Of a DNA stretch of 24,495 nucleotides, positions 23,091-24,495 are shown piece after piece (positions within the stretch are counted from its first letter, which is position 1; every line of letters begins with the position of its first letter). The stretch covers positions 1 to 24,495 of the forward strand of contig QMPB01000007.1 of NCBI GenBank assembly GCA_003648395.1, given 5' to 3'. The position numbers were made by a program, and so were the translations under genes. The notes under the pieces are model-generated. The model worked only from the letters and a program-made list of their open reading frames with translations, searched no databases and was not told where the DNA came from. The DNA is from Bacteroidota bacterium. Lineage in GTDB: Bacteria; Bacteroidota; Bacteroidia; Bacteroidales; UBA1556.

Positions 23091-23669
23091 TTAGATATTT
23101 TCTTCACGAATTTGCATATAAGCTTTTGGGTGTAAACATGCTGGGCATTTTTCAAGAGCTTTTTCGCTTTGATAAACATAGCCACAGTTGATGCATTTCC
23201 ACCAAACTTTACCATCTTTAATAAACACCTTATCCTCAGAAATATTTTGAAGAAGTTTCAAGTATATTCTCTCATGCTCTGCCTCTACAAGAGCAATCAT
23301 TTTGAATGCTGTAGCAACTTTAGGGAAGCCTTCTTCCATTGCAACTTTTGCAAATTCAGGATATAATTCTGTCCATTCTTCATTTTCGCCAGCAGCAGCA
23401 GCCTCAAGGTTTTCTTTTGTAGTGCCAATTATACCTGCAGGATAAGTTGCAGTAATTTCTAATCCACCACCTTCAAGGAAGCTGAAAAATCTCTTTGCAT
23501 GTTGTTTCTCTTGGTCAGCAGTTTCTTGAAAAATTCTAGAGATTTGCTCATAACCCTCTTTCTTAGCTGCTTTTGAAAAGAATTCGTATCTAGTACGTGC
23601 TTGACTTTCACCAGCAAATGATTTTAGAAGATTCTGCTCGGTTTGTGTTCCTTTAATTGATTTGCTCAT
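23091..23669 (-). CDS. rbr: Rubrerythrin
   Basis: A 192-residue protein with an N-terminal ferritin-like diiron domain and a C-terminal rubredoxin domain. It reduces hydrogen peroxide in the cytoplasm of anaerobes and microaerophiles. The diiron ligands fit the family spacing: Glu21 ([13 protein letters not shown]), Glu54 and His57 (DQEKQHAKR), Glu95 and Glu98 ([14 protein letters not shown]), and Glu129 and His132 (VEAEHERIY). The rubredoxin-like iron site has Cys159, Cys162, Cys175 and Cys178 (KCINCGY and KCPACLHP). Length is typical. It is a single gene with a -7 element 34 bases upstream. It ends before a palindrome and the terminator shared with hutU. The electron donor is not encoded nearby. 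Confidence 0.97.
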   Translation of the reverse strand: MSKSIKGTQTEQNLLKSFAGESQARTRYEFFSKAAKKEGYEQISRIFQETADQEKQHAKRFFSFLEGGGLEITATYPAGIIGTTKENLEAAAAGENEEWTELYPEFAKVAMEEGFPKVATAFKMIALVEAEHERIYLKLLQNISEDKVFIKDGKVWWKCINCGYVYQSEKALEKCPACLHPKAYMQIREENI

Positions 23670-23703
23670 AATATGTAGTTTTTATTGTTAATTTCATAAT
23701 CAT

Positions 23704-23711
23704 CAAAGATA
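23704..23711 (-). promoter_or_regulatory. Probable -7 element of rubrerythrin
   Basis: Read leftwards, TATCTTTG matches TAnnTTTG and lies 34 bases before the start codon. No TTG occurs at the -33 position, which could mean activator dependence or an alternative factor. Confidence 0.55.
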
Positions 23712-23796
23712 AACAATAATGAAGTATTTATAGTGGTTTTGGTAAAAAAAACTATTAATTTCTTAGAAATAAAAAATGTAATATGGTTATTACTTA

Positions 23797-24495
23797 TCAA
23801 TTCACATTATCTAGTTCTTCTATAAAAATTGAATCTATATTATAGTATTTAGACTCCCAGCTAGTAACCCATTTATTTTGGTACTGTTTGTCATTCCAGT
23901 CCACAAGTAATAATAACTTTGGATGGGGATCTAATGGTTTTATATGAACTACTTTTTTATTCTGGCTCTTTGTTTTTACGAAAAAGGCTTTCTTATTAGT
24001 CATAGCCTTATCAAAACCACTAGCCTCATTAATAAGTACATAATAGGCATTTAGAATGTTGCCATTTAAAAATATAGCACCCTTTTCTCCTTTTGAGAAT
24101 TTGTATTTATCGACTACAAATACTCCACTAAATAAAGATAAAACGACAAAGCTCGCAATAATGATATTATATATATATGGTATTTTAAAAGAGTATTTTT
24201 CTAGATAATAGTTTACAAAAAATAAAATGCCGATTAGCCACATTATAATAAGGTATAGCTGTACATAATTGAAAACTCGCCCTGGAGGAATTTTATTAAG
24301 AGCAATTGTAGCAGGAAAAAATAATAATGGAATAACGAATATAGCCACTAGCAATAAGTACTTTGGGTGAATTTTAGGGATTTCAAAAGCAAACACTTTT
24401 TCGTTAATAAGATGTTTTATTAAGCTGATAAAGAGAATGCTGCTCAGTATGAAGCTAGTATTTTGAAATAGGTATCCAATACTAAATATACTTGA
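23797..24495 (-). CDS. Multi-pass membrane protein, C-terminal part (possibly DUF6056-like)
   Basis: The frame is open from the right edge of the window to the stop at 23797, about 232 codons. A GTG at 24396 is an internal codon rather than a convincing start. Hydrophobic helices lie near the edge (FILSSILFISLI), at KYLLLVAIFVIPLLFFPA, at VQLYLIIMWLIGILFFVNYY and at YNIIIASFVVLSLFSGVFV. A soluble C-terminal domain of about 100 residues follows. The IPPGRVFNY segment between helices and the tail pattern HPKLLLLVDWND, then NKWVTSWESKYYNIDSI, resemble DUF6056-type membrane proteins of Bacteroidota, but I am not certain. The N-terminal part is outside the window. Confidence 0.7.
   Translation of the reverse strand, partial: SSIFSIGYLFQNTSFILSSILFISLIKHLINEKVFAFEIPKIHPKYLLLVAIFVIPLLFFPATIALNKIPPGRVFNYVQLYLIIMWLIGILFFVNYYLEKYSFKIPYIYNIIIASFVVLSLFSGVFVVDKYKFSKGEKGAIFLNGNILNAYYVLINEASGFDKAMTNKKAFFVKTKSQNKKVVHIKPLDPHPKLLLLVDWNDKQYQNKWVTSWESKYYNIDSIFIEELDNVN

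Noticed and set aside
23009..23215. A leftward 68-codon frame overlapping the end of rubrerythrin
   Set aside because: It reads the rubredoxin region in a different frame and runs through the palindromic repeat; the rubrerythrin frame has all metal ligands.

Overview
The window is AT-rich chromosomal DNA that most likely comes from a member of the Bacteroidota. Three kinds of evidence point there. Several promoters fit the Bacteroidota pattern TTG-N19-TAnnTTTG, exactly so ahead of rpmE2, the GlmU-like gene and cspA. Clear Shine-Dalgarno sequences are almost absent. Many proteins belong to families typical of the phylum: the LuxC-like acyl-CoA reductase, the alternative GlmU-type protein, DUF5686, DUF6132, DUF3667 and WG-repeat proteins. 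Rubrerythrin suggests an anaerobic or microaerophilic lifestyle, but this is inference. I saw no tRNA, rRNA, CRISPR array, transposase or phage gene.

Layout. Positions 1-5827 are read rightwards: the 3' end of an acyl-CoA reductase, ribosomal protein L31 type B, a divergent GlmU-type nucleotidyl/acetyltransferase, a large exported M16 zinc peptidase and a class I methyltransferase. Positions 5847-10502 are a tight leftward three-gene unit: a MORN-like exported protein, an alpha/beta hydrolase and a DUF5686 outer-membrane protein. Next come leftward era and cspA, each with its own strong hairpin terminator. From 12103 to 14270 there is a rightward overlapping unit (atypical thioredoxin, exported thioredoxin, DUF6132 membrane protein), followed by a threonine-aldolase-like PLP enzyme. 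A leftward WG-repeat protein follows. The leftward unit udk-mnmE-DUF3667 occupies 15902-18823. The rightward histidine-degradation genes hutH and hutU (19078-22877) converge on leftward rubrerythrin across a bidirectional terminator. The right edge cuts a leftward membrane protein.

How the genes work together. Most are housekeeping functions: translation and ribosome assembly (L31, Era), tRNA wobble modification (MnmE), pyrimidine salvage (Udk), amino-sugar nucleotide synthesis, histidine catabolism (HutH then HutU; HutI and the later steps are not here) and oxidative-stress defence (rubrerythrin). The most suggestive module is the overlapping thioredoxin/thioredoxin/DUF6132 unit. It could form a cytoplasm-membrane-periplasm thiol relay, because the small membrane protein carries a Cys pair predicted to face the periplasm.

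No gene-free stretch exceeds 300 bases. The longer spacers (697-966, 11819-12102, 15641-15901, 18824-19077, 20620-20867) hold promoters, terminators, palindromes and small degenerate repeats, listed individually. I found no convincing large undescribed system. The most interesting non-coding signals are the 13-nt purine-rich repeats bracketing hutHU, the inverted repeats between hutH and hutU, and a REP-like 18-bp palindrome after the rubrerythrin gene.
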